The notes under the pieces: generated by a model
What the model was told of the DNA's origin: nothing
The model's database searches: none
The model's input: the letters and a program-made list of their open reading frames with translations, nothing else
Program-made: the position numbers and the translations under genes
In this document: piece after piece, positions 63,497 through 64,000 of the stretch
Layout: the number at the start of each line of letters is the position of its first letter
How positions within the stretch are numbered: the first letter of the stretch is position 1
Source: Endozoicomonas sp. SCSIO W0465
Lineage (GTDB): Bacteria > Pseudomonadota > Gammaproteobacteria > Pseudomonadales > Endozoicomonadaceae
Direction of reading: 5' to 3'
Length of the DNA stretch: 64,000 nt
Assembly (NCBI RefSeq): GCF_023716865.1
Contig: NZ_CP092417.1
Coordinates: forward strand, 3,202,001-3,266,000

Positions 63497-63847
63497 ATGG
63501 CCTACTACCCACCCGCACTGCCGGACCCGCTGGCCGGCAGCACCTTCGAAACCGCCGAACACCGACTGACCAGCGAAGGCGACATTGCGCCGCGCAGTCG
63601 GGTGCTCAACCCGAACCACCGCCAGACCCTGCAACTGAGCTGGACCCTGACCGAGCACCAATTCCGCATTTTTGAAGCCTGGCACCGCTGGCGGTTGCAC
63701 GACGGCGTGTCGCGCTTTGATATCGCCTGGTGTGGCCGTGCGGGCCGGGCGCGGTTCATTGCGCCGGTGCAGGCCAGCCTGAACGGCAGCAGCTGGTCGC
63801 TGTCCAGCGAAGCCGAGATTGATTATGCCGTTTCCGCCGTCTATTGA
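63497..63847 (+). CDS. phage minor tail protein
   Basis: 116 residues: YPPALPDPLAGSTFETAEHR, QLSWTLTEHQFRIFEAWHRW, FIAPVQASLNGSSWSLSSEA. This pattern occurs in small tail proteins that follow the tape measure in siphoviruses. It overlaps the next gene by 23 bases. Confidence 0.75.
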   Translation: MAYYPPALPDPLAGSTFETAEHRLTSEGDIAPRSRVLNPNHRQTLQLSWTLTEHQFRIFEAWHRWRLHDGVSRFDIAWCGRAGRARFIAPVQASLNGSSWSLSSEAEIDYAVSAVY

Positions 63848-64000
63848 CCTGTGCCGCAGCGGTTACAGCCGCAACCTGAAAGGCGAGCAGACACCGCAGA
63901 CCTTTGACGCCTGGCAACGCCAGCGGCGCACGGTGCGCAAGCGCGGTGTCACCGACACGGTGTGCTGGGTGGTCAACCAGGAGCAATGCGGTCAGCTGGA
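63825..64000 (+). CDS. phage tail protein, N-terminal part (runs off the window)
   Basis: Open from ATG 63825 to the right edge, 58 codons (PFPPSIDLCRSGYSRNLKGE). Likely the next tail-tip component; too little is visible for a family. Confidence 0.55.
   Translation, partial: MPFPPSIDLCRSGYSRNLKGEQTPQTFDAWQRQRRTVRKRGVTDTVCWVVNQEQCGQL

Overview
The window looks like the chromosome of a marine, host-associated gammaproteobacterium. The gene set (tusDCB, metH, qmcA/nfeD, hppD/phhA with an Lrp-type regulator, a pel operon fragment), the many recent insertion sequences and several large lineage-specific proteins, one made of short helical repeats, fit the Oceanospirillales and in particular an Endozoicomonas-like genome. 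That placement is inference, because no rRNA or other marker is present.

Bases 1-36,700 are chromosomal housekeeping sequence heavily marked by insertion sequences. From the left: formaldehyde detoxification (frmA', fghA), an IS66-type element, a 34-residue-repeat protein, an Lrp/AsnC regulator divergent from hppD and phhA, an alpha/beta hydrolase, a DUF4892 protein, a yecH gene split by an IS1595-type element, and tusDCB. Next is an oligopeptidase B gene (ptrB) that carries an internal deletion and a 5.6-kb composite transposon. That transposon has two copies of one IS4-type element around an internal piece of a pel exopolysaccharide operon (pelD'-pelE-pelF'). Inside it, pelE is hit by a second IS1595-type element and the right-hand IS copy by a 160-bp MITE-like element. 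Beyond ptrB come qmcA-nfeD, a Na/Pi cotransporter, azlCD, a sodium/solute symporter, a MATE pump, a 539-residue unknown, metH, a 1105-residue unknown and a dCMP deaminase.

From about 36.7 kb to the right edge lies an HK97-like siphovirus prophage, open at the right. Its left part is regulatory and accessory: a C4-like antisense RNA, a replication-type gene split by IS66 that is itself split by an IS4-type element, an 11-bp iteron array, a membrane protein, HicAB, small ORFs, a ParB/MT-A70 fusion, a second phage gene split by IS66, HNH and a ParB/DNA methyltransferase fusion. The structural part follows in standard order: TerS, TerL, portal, ClpP-like protease, capsid, connector (with an in-frame stop), head closure, gp10, DUF3168 protein, tail tube, G/GT chaperones with a -1 slippery site, and tape measure. 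Extra genes are interleaved: HTH and KilA-N proteins, opposite-strand small membrane proteins, a probable Acb2/Tad1-type anti-defence protein, an M15 peptidase and a second HicAB.

The three IS66 copies encode identical proteins and have perfect 8-bp target duplications, and most split genes can be rejoined exactly, so the transposition was recent. No integrase, att site, tRNA, rRNA or CRISPR array was seen. The prophage has at least three damaged genes and may be defective.
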